A stretch of DNA of 64,000 nt from NCBI RefSeq assembly GCF_001514265.1, contig NZ_KQ948988.1, positions 937,395 to 1,001,394 of the forward strand, in the 5' to 3' direction. The DNA is from Streptomyces resistomycificus (GTDB lineage Bacteria; Actinomycetota; Actinomycetes; Streptomycetales; Streptomycetaceae). The translations under genes and the position numbers were made by a program. Positions 51,943 to 61,021 of this stretch are shown here, in pieces; the first letter of the stretch is position 1; every line of letters begins with the position of its first letter. The notes beneath the pieces were generated by a model. The model was not told the origin of the DNA. It saw nothing but the letters and a program-made list of their open reading frames with translations, and did not search any database.

Positions 51943-52659
51943 GTGACGACCACGCGTAGAGCCTTCGGAGCCCTGGCCGCCGGTGCCGCACTGGCCGCCC
52001 TCGCCCCGGCGACCGCCGCGAGCGCTACACCCCGCCACCGCCGACTCATCGCCCACGACGACTTCCGTCACGGACTGGGCCGGTGGGCGGTGGAACTCGA
52101 GAAGGGCGGGACCGTCAGCGCCTCCCGGGGGATCCTGGAGGTCGACGTGCCCGCCGGCGCGACGGTCTGGTTCAGGAAGCGGCTCGAAGGGCCGTACGTC
52201 CTGGAGTACACCGCCACGCCGGTGTCGGCGGGCGGGGTCAACGACCGGGTCTCCGACCTGAACAACTTCTGGAACGCTTCCGACGTCCGCTCCCCGAACG
52301 ACCTCTTCGCCACACGGCGCGAGGGGGCGCTCGCGGAGTACGACCACCTCCGGACCTACTACGCCGGCTACGGCGCCAACACGAACACCACGACGCGCCT
52401 GCGCCGCTACGTCGGCGAGGCGGGAGTCAGGCCCCTGGTCTACGACTACACCGAGCCGCTGCTGGTGGCGAACGAGCCGAACCGGGTGCGGATCGTCTCC
52501 GACGGGTCGAAGGTGCGGTGGTGGAACAACGGGCGGCTCGTCTTCGACTTCCACGACCCCGAGCCGTACACGAGCGGGCACTTCGCCTTCCGGACCACCT
52601 GGAGCCACTTCCGGATCAGCGAATTCCGGGTGTGGCGGTTGTCGCCCCAACAGCGCTGA
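51943..52659 (+). CDS. Secreted DUF6250-like protein, Tat signal
   Basis: A 238-residue protein. TTTRRAFGALAAGAALAALAP is a twin-arginine signal (RRAFG) followed by the AxA site (ATAASA). The mature part (HDDFRHGLGRWAVELEKGG, VWFRKRLEGPYVLEYTATP, DLNNFWNASDVRSPNDLF, YYAGYGANTNTTTRLRR) looks like a concanavalin-like beta-sandwich found as DUF6250 in actinobacterial carbohydrate-active proteins. Predicted role is binding or cleavage of a plant polysaccharide outside the cell; no catalytic residues can be assigned. GTG 51943 has AAGGA 10 nt upstream. The LacI-type operator upstream fits sugar-controlled expression. Confidence 0.78.
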   Translation: MTTTRRAFGALAAGAALAALAPATAASATPRHRRLIAHDDFRHGLGRWAVELEKGGTVSASRGILEVDVPAGATVWFRKRLEGPYVLEYTATPVSAGGVNDRVSDLNNFWNASDVRSPNDLFATRREGALAEYDHLRTYYAGYGANTNTTTRLRRYVGEAGVRPLVYDYTEPLLVANEPNRVRIVSDGSKVRWWNNGRLVFDFHDPEPYTSGHFAFRTTWSHFRISEFRVWRLSPQQR

Positions 52660-52771
52660 TCCGAGGGCTATTCCTGGTTTGACCAATCCTTGGAGAGTGG
52701 CTTATCTCACCGCGCGTCAACCCCTTCCTACGGTCGCGTAGCTCACATGCGAAGGTGAATCATGGGCCGAT

Positions 52772-53590
52772 GTGGCAGACGATTCGAAGAGTGACAACAC
52801 ATCAGTGATCGGGTCGTACGTGGCGGTGGGGGACAGCTTCACCGAGGGCGTAGGCGACCCAGGGCCCCATGGGGCGTTCGTCGGCTGGGCCGACCGGTTC
52901 GCGGTACTGCTCGCGGACCGGCGCCCCGAGGGCGACTTCGAGTACACCAACCTCGCCGTGCGCGGCAAACTCCTCGACCAGGTGGTGGAGCACCAGTTGC
53001 CGCGGGCCGTCGAACTGGCCCCGGACCTGGTGTCCTTCTGCGCCGGGGGCAACGACATCCTGCGGCCGGGCACGGACCCGGACGAGGTGGCCGAGCGTTT
53101 CGAGGCGGCCGTGTCCCGGCTCACCGCCGCGTGCGGCACCGTGATGGTGACGACCGGGTTCGACACCCGGAGCGTGCCCGTGCTCAGGCATCTGCGCGGC
53201 AAGATCGCCACCTACAACGGACATGTGCGGGCCGTCGCCGACCGCTACGGCTGTCCGGTGCTGGACCTGTGGTCCCTGAAGACCATCCAGGACCGCAGGG
53301 CCTGGGACGGCGACCGGCTGCACCTCTCGCCCGAGGGGCACACGCGCGTGGCGCTGCGCGCGGGGCAGGTCCTCGGCCTGGAGGTCCCGGCCGACCCCGA
53401 CCAGCCCTGGCCGCCGCTCCCGGCGCGCGGCACGCTGGAGATCAGGCGGGACGACGTGCACTGGGCGCGGGAGTACCTGGTGCCGTGGATCGGGCGCCGG
53501 CTGCGCGGTGAGTCGTCGGGCGACCACGTGATCGCCAAGGGCACGCTGTCGGCTGACGACATCAAGACGCTGATCGCCTCGGTGGCCTGA
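52772..53590 (+). CDS. SGNH/GDSL-family hydrolase
   Basis: A 272-residue protein with the SGNH blocks: Ser in VAVGDSFTEGVGD (GDS), Gly/Asn in FCAGGNDIL, and Asp-His in DGDRLHLSPEGH. It lacks a signal peptide and is probably a cytoplasmic esterase or lipase. GTG 52772 is used (GAAGGTGA 13 nt upstream is rather far); GTG 52804 is an alternative that starts right at the fold. No clear partner nearby. Confidence 0.88.
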   Translation: MADDSKSDNTSVIGSYVAVGDSFTEGVGDPGPHGAFVGWADRFAVLLADRRPEGDFEYTNLAVRGKLLDQVVEHQLPRAVELAPDLVSFCAGGNDILRPGTDPDEVAERFEAAVSRLTAACGTVMVTTGFDTRSVPVLRHLRGKIATYNGHVRAVADRYGCPVLDLWSLKTIQDRRAWDGDRLHLSPEGHTRVALRAGQVLGLEVPADPDQPWPPLPARGTLEIRRDDVHWAREYLVPWIGRRLRGESSGDHVIAKGTLSADDIKTLIASVA

Positions 53591-53600
53591 GGAAGCGCGG

Positions 53601-53644
53601 GTGCCCGGCGCGCGTCGCCCTGGGGCGGAGTGTGCCGGGCGCAC
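53601..53644. terminator. Possible bidirectional terminator
   Basis: GTGCCCGGC (53601-53609) pairs with GCCGGGCGCAC (53634-53644) allowing a 2-nt bulge, between the converging SGNH hydrolase and TetR genes. Confidence 0.4.
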
Positions 53645-53708
53645 GACGTCGCGGGACGGGTGACGCGAGGTTGGCGTGAAGGGCGCGGTTGGGGCGGTGG
53701 CCGCTTCC

Positions 53709-54320
53709 CTACGCCGTCAACGCCTCCCGCGCCAGCCCCAGTTCCCGGGCGAGCGCCTCGTCGACCCACTCCTGCGCCCGTGACCGCGACACGGCGCCCG
53801 GATACGACGTGAGCTGTACGGCGAGCCCGTCCAGCAGTGCCGTCAGACGCAGGGCCGTACCGTTCGGGTCCGGGCAGTGGAACTCGCCGGCTGCCACGCC
53901 CTCGGCGATCACCTCCGTGAGCGCTGCCTTCCACTGGCGGTCCAGGTCCCGCGTGACCTCCTGGAGCACCGGCTCGCGCAGCGCGACCGCCCAGCCCTCG
54001 ATCCACAGCCGCCAGCCCTTGGCCTGGCCGGTCGGGGCGTACCAGCGCACGGCCGCCCGCAGTCGGCGCAGTGCCGTGGTGCGGCGGCCGAGCAGCTTGC
54101 GCAGGTGGGCGAGGTCGTCCTCGGCCGCGTACGTGAACGCGGCGGCGACCAGTTTCTCCTTCGTGGAGAAGTGATAGAGCACCAGCGCGTTGCTCACGCC
54201 CAGCACCGAGGCCACGTCGGCGATCCTGACCGCCGCCACGCCCCGCGCCTCGATCTGCTCGATGGCGGCCCGCAACAGCTCCTCGCGCCGCTCGGCCACG
54301 CTCAACCGCACTCTCGCCAC
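53709..54320 (-). CDS. TetR-family transcriptional regulator
   Basis: A 203-residue regulator. N-terminal HTH with AAIEQIEARGVAAVRIADVA, LGVSNALVLYHFSTKEKLVAA (about residues 18-65), and a helical C-terminal domain containing ALREPVLQEVTRDLDRQW, of the BetI-like group. Start GTG 54320 lies exactly 6 nt after a -10 TAGGGT, so leaderless. It is downstream of the branched-chain/glutamate-type dehydrogenase gene on the same strand (120-bp gap) and could regulate it or the MBL protein beyond. Confidence 0.88.
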   Translation of the reverse strand: MARVRLSVAERREELLRAAIEQIEARGVAAVRIADVASVLGVSNALVLYHFSTKEKLVAAAFTYAAEDDLAHLRKLLGRRTTALRRLRAAVRWYAPTGQAKGWRLWIEGWAVALREPVLQEVTRDLDRQWKAALTEVIAEGVAAGEFHCPDPNGTALRLTALLDGLAVQLTSYPGAVSRSRAQEWVDEALARELGLAREALTA

Positions 54321-54332
54321 GCGGTCACCCTA
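54321..54332 (-). promoter_or_regulatory. Leaderless -10 element of the TetR gene
   Basis: Minus strand TAGGGT, 6 nt (GACCGC), then GTG 54320. Confidence 0.5.
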
Positions 54333-54440
54333 ATCCGTGGCCCTGCGCGCCGCCGAAGGCAGGGCGGTTCCCGGCCGCACCGGCACCCGACCCGGTGGGC
54401 GCGCCGACACGGCCGTCCGCGCCGAGGGAGGGCACCGCGG

Positions 54441-55619
54441 CTAGCGGTACCAGCCGAACCGCTCGGCGATCACCGGAAGCCGGTCCGCGACGATGGAGTG
54501 CGCGGCCGCCCGCGGGGTCGTGCCGTCCCGATCCGCACGCGCGAGCATCTGCTCGACCAGGGCACGCATCGAGCGACGCGTATGGGCGAAGGCCTCGTCC
54601 GCGTCGGCCTGGATGTCGCCGAAGAGCGTCCACCACCACCACGCGTTCGTGCCCGAGTTGACCACCACGTCCGGCAGAACCGTCACCCCGCGCGTGGCCA
54701 GCAGCTCCTCCGCCTCCAGGAGGACCGGCATGTTGGCCGCCTCCACGATCCAGCGGGCCGTGATCCGCTCCTGGTTGTCGGTGTCGATCACGTACGAGAC
54801 CGCCGCCGGCACCAGCACCTCCGCGTCCGCCGACAGCCAGGCGTCGCCCGGCAGCTCGCGGTCGTCCGGACCGAGGACGGACCGGTCCACCGTCCCGTAG
54901 GCGTCCCGCGCCGAGAGCAGCTCCTCCACGTCGAGGCCCGCCGGATTGGAGATCGTCCCCTTGATGTCGGCGACGGCCACCACGGTGAGGCCCGCGCGCG
55001 TGAGGAAGCGTGCGGTGGCGCCGCCCATGGTGCCCAGCCCCTGCACCGCGACCCGGGTCCCCTTGTACGCCACGCCGGCCCGGTCCAGGGCCGCGAGCGC
55101 CGACTCCGCGACCCCGCAGCCGCCGACCAGCTCGTCCAGCCCGATGCCGTCCACCTCGAGCGCGAACGCGTCCGCGAGCCGCCGCCGGGCCGTCGCCTCG
55201 TCGTCGAGCAGCGGATACACCGCCTGCACGGACGACACGAGCCCCGCCTCGGCGGCCGCCCGGTCGACCAGGTCCTGGGTGAGGCCGAGATCCTCGCCGG
55301 TGGTCCACAGGGTCTCGACGTACGGCCGCATGGCGCGCAGGTAGCGCACCAAAAGCTCGTACGCCCCCGGCTCACGGGGATCGCAGTCGATGCCGCCCTT
55401 GGCGCCCCCGAGGGGGACGTAACGGCCCTCGGGGTTGTAGTGCAGCGCCTCCTTCATGGTCATGCCCCGGGCGAGCCCGGTGACCTCGTCCAGCGTGCAG
55501 CCCGCGCGCATGCGCAGCCCGCCGCTGGAGACGCCGCGCACCAGCCGGTCGACGACCAGGAAGCCCTGGCGACCGGTGAGGTGGTCGGTCCAGGTGAGCG
55601 TCATCAGGGGGGCGGTCAT
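54441..55619 (-). CDS. Glu/Leu/Phe/Val dehydrogenase family protein
   Basis: A 392-residue amino-acid dehydrogenase: catalytic-Lys region YVPLGGAKGGIDCDP (about residue 71), NAD domain VQGLGTMGGATARFLTRAG, and VVVNSGTNAWWWWTLFGD near the C-terminus. The substrate is likely valine/leucine or a related branched-chain amino acid, reversible oxidative deamination. The Trp-rich WWWW segment is unusual for classical valine dehydrogenases, which have NSGG-type sequence there. ATG 55619 has GGAG about 9 nt upstream; a start 15 nt earlier is possible. Confidence 0.85.
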   Translation of the reverse strand: MTAPLMTLTWTDHLTGRQGFLVVDRLVRGVSSGGLRMRAGCTLDEVTGLARGMTMKEALHYNPEGRYVPLGGAKGGIDCDPREPGAYELLVRYLRAMRPYVETLWTTGEDLGLTQDLVDRAAAEAGLVSSVQAVYPLLDDEATARRRLADAFALEVDGIGLDELVGGCGVAESALAALDRAGVAYKGTRVAVQGLGTMGGATARFLTRAGLTVVAVADIKGTISNPAGLDVEELLSARDAYGTVDRSVLGPDDRELPGDAWLSADAEVLVPAAVSYVIDTDNQERITARWIVEAANMPVLLEAEELLATRGVTVLPDVVVNSGTNAWWWWTLFGDIQADADEAFAHTRRSMRALVEQMLARADRDGTTPRAAAHSIVADRLPVIAERFGWYR

Positions 55620-55764
55620 GCGGGTCTCCTCCAACTGAACGGTGAGTCAGTATCCGGACGATGGTCATGTCCTGTCAACGCGGGAAGATCATCGGCGGCG
55701 GCCCTGTTGTCGGAGGGGGTGACCATAATGGAACACCTCACCGACTCCACCTTGGAGGTACTCC

Positions 55765-57021
55765 GTGACCGGTTTCCGTTCCCCGAGCTCCGGGCTTCGC
55801 GCGCTGCGGCCCGCGGCCTTCGGCGCGGACCCGAGCGGTGAGCGCATGGCGCGTATCCGCAGATCGCCGCACTTCAAGGACGGGGTCTTCCAGAACCCCG
55901 GGGGCACCGCCCGCACCCGGCCCTCCGGGTCCACGCTGGAGTTCGCGAAGACCTTCTTCGACAAGGACGAGCGGATCCGGCGCGCCCCGCAGGGCACGAT
56001 CCCGGTGCACTCCACCACGTACGCCGACCTCGCCGCGGCCCCGGCCACCGGGCTCAGGCTGACCTGGATGGGCCACTCCAGTGTGCTCGCCGAGATCGAC
56101 GGGCACCGGGTGCTCTTCGACCCCGTCTGGGGTGAGCGCTGCTCCCCGTTCGCCTTCGCCGGGCCGAAGCGGCTGCACCCGGTCCCGCTGCCGCTCGCCG
56201 CGCTGGGCCCGGTCGACGTCGTCGTGATCTCGCACGACCATTACGACCACCTGGACATGCCGACGATCAAGGCGCTGGCCGGCACGGACACGCTGTTCGC
56301 CGTGCCGCTTGGCGTCGGTGCCCACCTCGAACGCTGGGGTGTGTCCGCGGACCGCCTGCGCGAGCTGGACTGGCACGAGGCGACGAAGATCGGCGGGCTC
56401 ACCCTGACCGCCACCCCGGCCCGCCACTTCTGTGGCCGTGGGCTGCGCAACACCCAGCACACGCTGTGGGCCTCCTGGGTCGTCGCCGGGGACGAGCACC
56501 GGGTCTACCACAGCGGTGACACCGGCTACTTCGAGGGCTTTGGGGACATCGGCACCGAGCACGGCCCCTTCGACGCCACGATGATCCAGATCGGTGCCTA
56601 CAGCGAGTTCTGGCCGGACATCCACATGACGCCCGAGGAGGGCGTGCGGGCCCACCTCGACCTCCAGGGCGGACAGCCGCACGGCGTGCTGCTGCCGATC
56701 CACTGGGCCACCTTCAACCTCGCGACGCACGCGTGGACCGATCCCGGCGAGGGCACCGTCGCGGCCGCCCGCGCGGTCAAGGCTCCCGTCGCCCTGCCCC
56801 GGCCCGGCGAGCCCTTCGAACCCACGGCCGAAAGCGTGCCGACCGACCCCTGGTGGCGAGGCGTGGCCCTCGAACCGGCGGGCGGTTGGCCCGCGGACCG
56901 GGCGGCGGAGGCCTCGCCCCCGGCCGAATCGCCGACCCGGGCAGCGACAGGCCCGACCGGCGCGGTGCCGGAGGGCAAGGGGGAGGGGTCGGGCGAGCCC
57001 GAGGTGGTGCCGGCGGGGTGA
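55765..57021 (+). CDS. MBL-fold metallohydrolase (UlaG/NAPE-PLD-like)
   Basis: A 418-residue metallo-beta-lactamase-fold protein: WMGHSSVLAEIDGHRVLFDP, metal motif VVISHDHYDHLD (HxHxDH, about residue 157), ATPARHFCGRG, and YHSGDTGYFEGFG, then LPIHWATFNLATHAW. The layout resembles N-acyl-phosphatidylethanolamine phospholipase D-like and UlaG-like proteins. The substrate is unknown. The last ~70 residues are Pro/Glu/Ala-rich and disordered. GTG 55765 has GGAGG 6 nt upstream. Confidence 0.85.
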   Translation: MTGFRSPSSGLRALRPAAFGADPSGERMARIRRSPHFKDGVFQNPGGTARTRPSGSTLEFAKTFFDKDERIRRAPQGTIPVHSTTYADLAAAPATGLRLTWMGHSSVLAEIDGHRVLFDPVWGERCSPFAFAGPKRLHPVPLPLAALGPVDVVVISHDHYDHLDMPTIKALAGTDTLFAVPLGVGAHLERWGVSADRLRELDWHEATKIGGLTLTATPARHFCGRGLRNTQHTLWASWVVAGDEHRVYHSGDTGYFEGFGDIGTEHGPFDATMIQIGAYSEFWPDIHMTPEEGVRAHLDLQGGQPHGVLLPIHWATFNLATHAWTDPGEGTVAAARAVKAPVALPRPGEPFEPTAESVPTDPWWRGVALEPAGGWPADRAAEASPPAESPTRAATGPTGAVPEGKGEGSGEPEVVPAG

Positions 57022-57477
57022 CGGGCAGGCTCGTCCGCCCCGGCACTCAACCGGATTCCTGGAACCAGCCGGCCCCGGCCACCGTCCCGCCTTCGAGCAT
57101 CCGACCGAACCGCCCGCTCCGGGCAGCCGCAGCGTGCGGTCGCGCCCGGCGCCGTCCGTGAACGTCCCGCCCTGAGTGCCCGCGTCCGCGCCGATGCTCG
57201 AGCCCGGTCGGTCGCCTGGGCCCGAGGGTGTCCGAGCTCGGGTCGGCGGCGATGCGGCGGGTCGCCTGGCCTGGCCAGGCCAGGCCAGGACGGGTGCCGG
57301 GGCTTGGTCGGTTTCCCGAACCTGGTCGGTGGCACCGAGTCCGTCGGGTTCGTGAGCCTGGCCAGTGGCCTGGGGGCGACGGTTCTCCGACCCTGGTCGG
57401 TGGTCGCCGGAGGGTGCGAGTCTGAGCCGGGTGCCCTGGAAGTTCGCTGTGTCCCCGCTGGTGGACACGGCCGCCAG
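57022..57477. other. Non-coding, repeat-rich stretch downstream of an AAA-ATPase remnant
   Basis: High-GC sequence with short GGCCAGGCCAGG-type repeats near 57265-57290 and recurrent CTGGTCGGT elements. No frame shows a reliable coding signature or motif, and it may contain decayed continuation of the ATPase pseudogene. Confidence 0.4.
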
Positions 57478-57795
57478 TCAATTCTGCATTCTCGGTGGGC
57501 ACCCACCTGGAGAAGGTGCCGCCGGTCGGGCGGGTCCCGTTCGAACGCGATGCGGCGGCGCAGGAGCGGCCGCGGCGGCTCCCGCTCGTCGTTGGTCGTG
57601 ACCTCGTCGTTGGTCGTGATGACGACCCAGCGGAGCGTGCCTGTCGGCGACGGTCGCCTGGCTGCGGTCGCCCCACGACCCGGGCACGGAGAGCGAACCG
57701 AGCGGCCACGGCAGGCTGTTGGGCAGATCGAGGTCTGCCTTGTCGATCTCGTCGATGAGTAACGACAGGGCGCACGACAGGACCATCGCGTTCAC
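57478..57795 (-). pseudogene. Remnant of a MoxR-type AAA+ ATPase
   Basis: On the minus strand a Walker B block LLIDEIDKADLDLPNSLP, followed by PLGSLSVPGS, is in one frame. At 57626-57628 an extra base in a C run moves the frame, after which the sensor-1 block VVITTNDE, TTNDEREPPRPLLRRRIAFE continues in the next frame. Between them, ITTNDE is duplicated by an 18-bp tandem repeat. The Walker A part is missing, and beyond 57478 the frame decays. The expected order in MoxR proteins is Walker B, then sensor 1 (ITTNDERELP..LRRC), so this is a dead gene with at least one frameshift and a duplication. Confidence 0.7.
57585..57620. repeat. 18-bp tandem duplication inside the AAA-ATPase remnant
   Basis: CTCGTCGTTGGTCGTGAC at 57585-57602 is repeated at 57603-57620 with one change at the last base. 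It doubles the sensor-1 codons TTNDE. Confidence 0.85.
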
Positions 57796-58245
57796 TACGG
57801 AGAGTGAATCTCTCGGGCGGGCATGCGCCGTATCGGGGAGGCTCGCACGCCGGCGCGCGGCCGGAACGGCGTGGGGAGCGGCGCGCCGGGCGACGTCCGG
57901 ATCAAGGCGACCGCTCGGTCCTCTCGGGGACCCGCTGTTCGTTCGTGACCGGTTCTGACCAGCATGGATCGAACCCTGATCCGATGAGGGCGCGGACCCG
58001 TCGCGCTTATCGGTCTGTCGTACGAGGCCTCATACCAGAGCGGGACGCTCGCCGTGGGACTTTGTCAACTGCCCACCGCACATGTTGCCTTGCCGACTAC
58101 TGTCAGTGTCCGTCGGGCGACGCGGGGCCGAAAAGTTCGGTCTGTCGATCGACACCCGCATGCGCCTGCCCGCGTACGCATCCGACCTGTGCAGCAGCGA
58201 GCCCAGGGCGACCCCGCCCGACGGACCAGTACGACGAGGACACCG
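57796..58245. promoter_or_regulatory. Leader region of the cvn operon
   Basis: 450 bp of somewhat lower GC without a gene. TTCACT (57791-57796) with AGTGAA (57803-57808) forms a 6-bp inverted repeat near its left end, and TTGTCAACTGCC near 58064 could be a -35. No firm promoter assigned. Confidence 0.3.
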
Positions 58246-60516
58246 ATGTCTCACCTCCGCGCCCCGGCCCCACGCGCAGACCGCCGCGAGGGCGGGCGGC
58301 ACGGCCGGCCGGCCGCCCGAGCCGTTCCCGCGCTGCCCGAGACCCACATACGGCCCCAACTGCTGCGCCTGGCCGTGCTGCCGCCGGTCGCCGTCGCGCT
58401 CAGCGCCTGCGCCGCCGTGCTGTTCACCGTCCGCTCCACCGGCGCCCGGCCCAGCCTCACCCTGTGGGGCGTGCTCACCGGGGCCGCCTCCGTGACCTGC
58501 GCGGGCATCATCATCGCCGCCGTGGCCGCCAACCGCGCCGCCACGTCGGTGAGCGACCGCGTCGGTGCACTGCGCCGCAGCAGCGCACGTGGCGAGGCCG
58601 ACCTGCGCGCCCTGGTCGACTCCCTGCGCCGCGGTGAGGGCCCGCCCCAGCGCAAGCCGCGCGGTGGCCCGTCCGAGGACGCCGACGACTTCGAGCTGCT
58701 CGCCGCCGACCTCACACGCGCCCACGACGGCGCCGTCAGTGCCGTCGTGCAGGCCTCGCAGCTCTCCAGCCAGACGGGCAGCGAACAGAAACTCGAGGTC
58801 TTCCTCAACCTCGCCCGGCGTCTGCAGTCGCTCGTGCACCGCGAGATCTCCATCCTCGACGAACTCGAGAACGAGATCGAGGACCCCGACCTCCTCAAGG
58901 GTCTCTTCCACGTCGATCACCTCGCCACCCGCATCCGCCGCCACGCCGAGAACCTCGCCGTGCTCGGCGGGGCCGTCTCCCGCAGGCAGTGGAGCAACCC
59001 CGTCTCCATGACCGAGGTGCTGCGCTCCGCCATCGCCGAGGTCGAGCAGTACTCACGCGTCAAGCTGGTGCCGCCGATCGACGGCACCCTGCGCGGCCAC
59101 GCCGTCGCCGACGTGATCCACCTGCTGGCCGAACTCGTCGAGAACGCCACGGTGTTCTCCGCCCCGCACACCCAGGTACTCCTGCGGGCCAACCTCGTCA
59201 CCTCGGGGCTGGCCGTCGAGGTCGAGGACCGCGGGCTCGGGATGCCCGTCGGTGAGCAGAGCCGGATGAACGCCCTGCTCTCCGACCCGGACCAGGTCAA
59301 CGTGGCGAGCCTGCTGGCCGACGGCCGCATCGGGCTGTTCGTGGTCTCCCAACTCGCCAAGCGGCACGGCATCCACGTCCGGCTCCAGACCAACATCTAC
59401 GGCGGGGTCCAGGCCGTCCTGGTCGTGCCCCAGGCGCTGCTGGGCACGGCGCCGGGCGCCGCCGGAGCCGTACCGCAGGCGCCGGACGCGGACCCGGCGG
59501 GCGGGACGGGACCTTCCGTCGCCGTGCCGCCGCAACTGCCTCCGCAGGCCGGGGCCGAGCCGGGGCGCCCGGCGACGCGGGGCGCCCAGAACACGCCGGG
59601 GAGTCCGCCGCGCCCTCGGCAGCGGGACACCGCTCGGACGGCACCGCCGGCACCGCCTGCTCGGAACATGCGCAGTGGCAGTGGGACTGGCAGTGGGACT
59701 GGCAGTGGCGATGCCAGTGGACCGCCGCCGCCGCTGCCCGTGCGCGGGGCGCGTGAGCAGCGGCCGACTCCCGCGGAGGCCGTGCCCGGCGTACGGCCGG
59801 ACCACCGGCACCTCGTCGCGGAGCACGTCTCCGGACCTCCCACCCCTCGCAACGGCGCCGTGCGGGGCACCATGGGCAAGCCCCAGCTGCCCCGGCGCCG
59901 CGCCCAGGAGCACATCGCGCCCCAACTGCGCGACGGTCCCGCACCCCGCCAGGAATCGGACTACCTGGCCGGCCACGACCCGGGCCTGATGGCCGCCTTC
60001 CAGCGCGGCGTCGGCCTCGCCGAGGCCCAGCAGCACCTGGAGACGGCCCACGGTGAGCCGACGGCACCCTCCGGGTCGGGCACCGCGCTGCCGAGTGGGT
60101 CGGGCACCGTGGAGGACGCGTACCTGGAGACCCGGCACCCGGAGGCCCGGCACATGGAGCCGGGGCACATGGCGGGCCCGCACATGGACGGCCCCCACGC
60201 GGAGGGCACCCACATGGAGGGCGCGCCCACGGATCTCCCCTCCAGGGCATCGGCACCTCAGGGCATCGCTCACGCGGCCCCGCCGATCCCTCCGCCGCTC
60301 CTCGCCCCGCTCGACCTCGACCACACGGACCTCACCGACATGGCGAACGCGCCCTCCATGGACGTACGTCCCATGGCTCCGTCGCACATAACCGAGCCGC
60401 GCCCCCTGCGCGGGCCCGGTACGCACGACGGACACGGCGTGTGGGACGGCGTGGCCGCGCCCGGCCTCGACCTCGACCACGGCACCCGGCACGACGGGAG
60501 CGCACCCGCCGGATGA
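58246..60516 (+). CDS. cvnA: Conservon sensor-like histidine kinase CvnA
   Basis: A 756-residue protein. Two N-terminal transmembrane segments (LLRLAVLPPVAVALSACAAVLF and LWGVLTGAASVTCAGIIIAAVAA), a coiled dimerisation region (residues ~110-200, with EQKLEVFLNLARRLQSLVHRE), and a GHKL ATPase domain: N-box ELVENATVFSAP, G1 VEDRGLGMP, G2 GRIGLFVVSQLAKRHG. There is no clear phospho-acceptor His in the usual ExxH position, as in other conservon kinases. The last ~330 residues are disordered, Pro/Gly/His-rich, with imperfect repeats. It is the membrane anchor of a G-protein-like signalling complex with CvnB-D. ATG 58246 has GAGGA about 6 nt upstream. Confidence 0.9.
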   Translation: MSHLRAPAPRADRREGGRHGRPAARAVPALPETHIRPQLLRLAVLPPVAVALSACAAVLFTVRSTGARPSLTLWGVLTGAASVTCAGIIIAAVAANRAATSVSDRVGALRRSSARGEADLRALVDSLRRGEGPPQRKPRGGPSEDADDFELLAADLTRAHDGAVSAVVQASQLSSQTGSEQKLEVFLNLARRLQSLVHREISILDELENEIEDPDLLKGLFHVDHLATRIRRHAENLAVLGGAVSRRQWSNPVSMTEVLRSAIAEVEQYSRVKLVPPIDGTLRGHAVADVIHLLAELVENATVFSAPHTQVLLRANLVTSGLAVEVEDRGLGMPVGEQSRMNALLSDPDQVNVASLLADGRIGLFVVSQLAKRHGIHVRLQTNIYGGVQAVLVVPQALLGTAPGAAGAVPQAPDADPAGGTGPSVAVPPQLPPQAGAEPGRPATRGAQNTPGSPPRPRQRDTARTAPPAPPARNMRSGSGTGSGTGSGDASGPPPPLPVRGAREQRPTPAEAVPGVRPDHRHLVAEHVSGPPTPRNGAVRGTMGKPQLPRRRAQEHIAPQLRDGPAPRQESDYLAGHDPGLMAAFQRGVGLAEAQQHLETAHGEPTAPSGSGTALPSGSGTVEDAYLETRHPEARHMEPGHMAGPHMDGPHAEGTHMEGAPTDLPSRASAPQGIAHAAPPIPPPLLAPLDLDHTDLTDMANAPSMDVRPMAPSHITEPRPLRGPGTHDGHGVWDGVAAPGLDLDHGTRHDGSAPAG

Positions 60517-60584
60517 CCACCCCCGCGTTCACCCCACCCCCCACCGCTCCCGCAGACCTTCGTACCTCAAGGAGTCGATCCACC

Positions 60585-61019
60585 ATGGCGAGCGAAGCGC
60601 CGACCGGCCATGTATCCGATCTCGACTGGCTGATGAGCGGCCTCGTGCAGCGTGTACCGCACACCACCAGTGCGGTCCTCCTCTCCTGCGACGGGCTCGT
60701 GAAGTCGGTCCACGGCCTCGACCCCGACAGCGCCGACCACATGGCAGCCCTGGCCTCCGGCCTCTACTCCCTGGGCCGCAGCGCGGGCGTCCGCTTCGGC
60801 GACGGCGGCGACGTGCGTCAGGTCGTCGTCGAACTCGACGCCACCCTGCTGTTCGTGACCACCGCCGGCTCCGGCACCTGCCTGGCCGTGCTGGCCGGCC
60901 GCGAGGCCGACGCGGCGGTGCTCGGCTACGAGATGGCCATGCTGGTCAAGAGCGTCCGCCCCTACCTGGTGACCGCGCCCCGTCAGCACGCCGTCGAACC
61001 GTCGGCGATGAGGCCTTGA
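60585..61019 (+). CDS. cvnB: Roadblock/LC7-domain protein CvnB
   Basis: A 144-residue roadblock/LC7 protein: HVSDLDWLMSGLVQRVPHTTSAVLLSCDG at the start, and LFVTTAGSGTCLAVLAGREADAAVLGYEMAMLV near the end. In conservons it links CvnA and the GTPase CvnD. ATG 60585 has AAGGAG 10 nt upstream. An ATG at 60513 overlapping the cvnA stop (ATGA) could extend the N-terminus by 24 Pro/Thr-rich residues. Confidence 0.92.
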   Translation: MASEAPTGHVSDLDWLMSGLVQRVPHTTSAVLLSCDGLVKSVHGLDPDSADHMAALASGLYSLGRSAGVRFGDGGDVRQVVVELDATLLFVTTAGSGTCLAVLAGREADAAVLGYEMAMLVKSVRPYLVTAPRQHAVEPSAMRP

Positions 61020-61021
61020 GC

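Noticed and set aside
57047..57775. Minus-strand long frame across the 57-kb gap as a real gene
   Set aside because: Only fragments resemble MoxR, in changing frames; codon use and composition in the rest are not gene-like.
58100..58108. TGTCAGTG similar to the damage promoter, in the cvn leader
   Set aside because: No TANNNT element lies at 8 nt downstream, unlike the macrodomain promoter.
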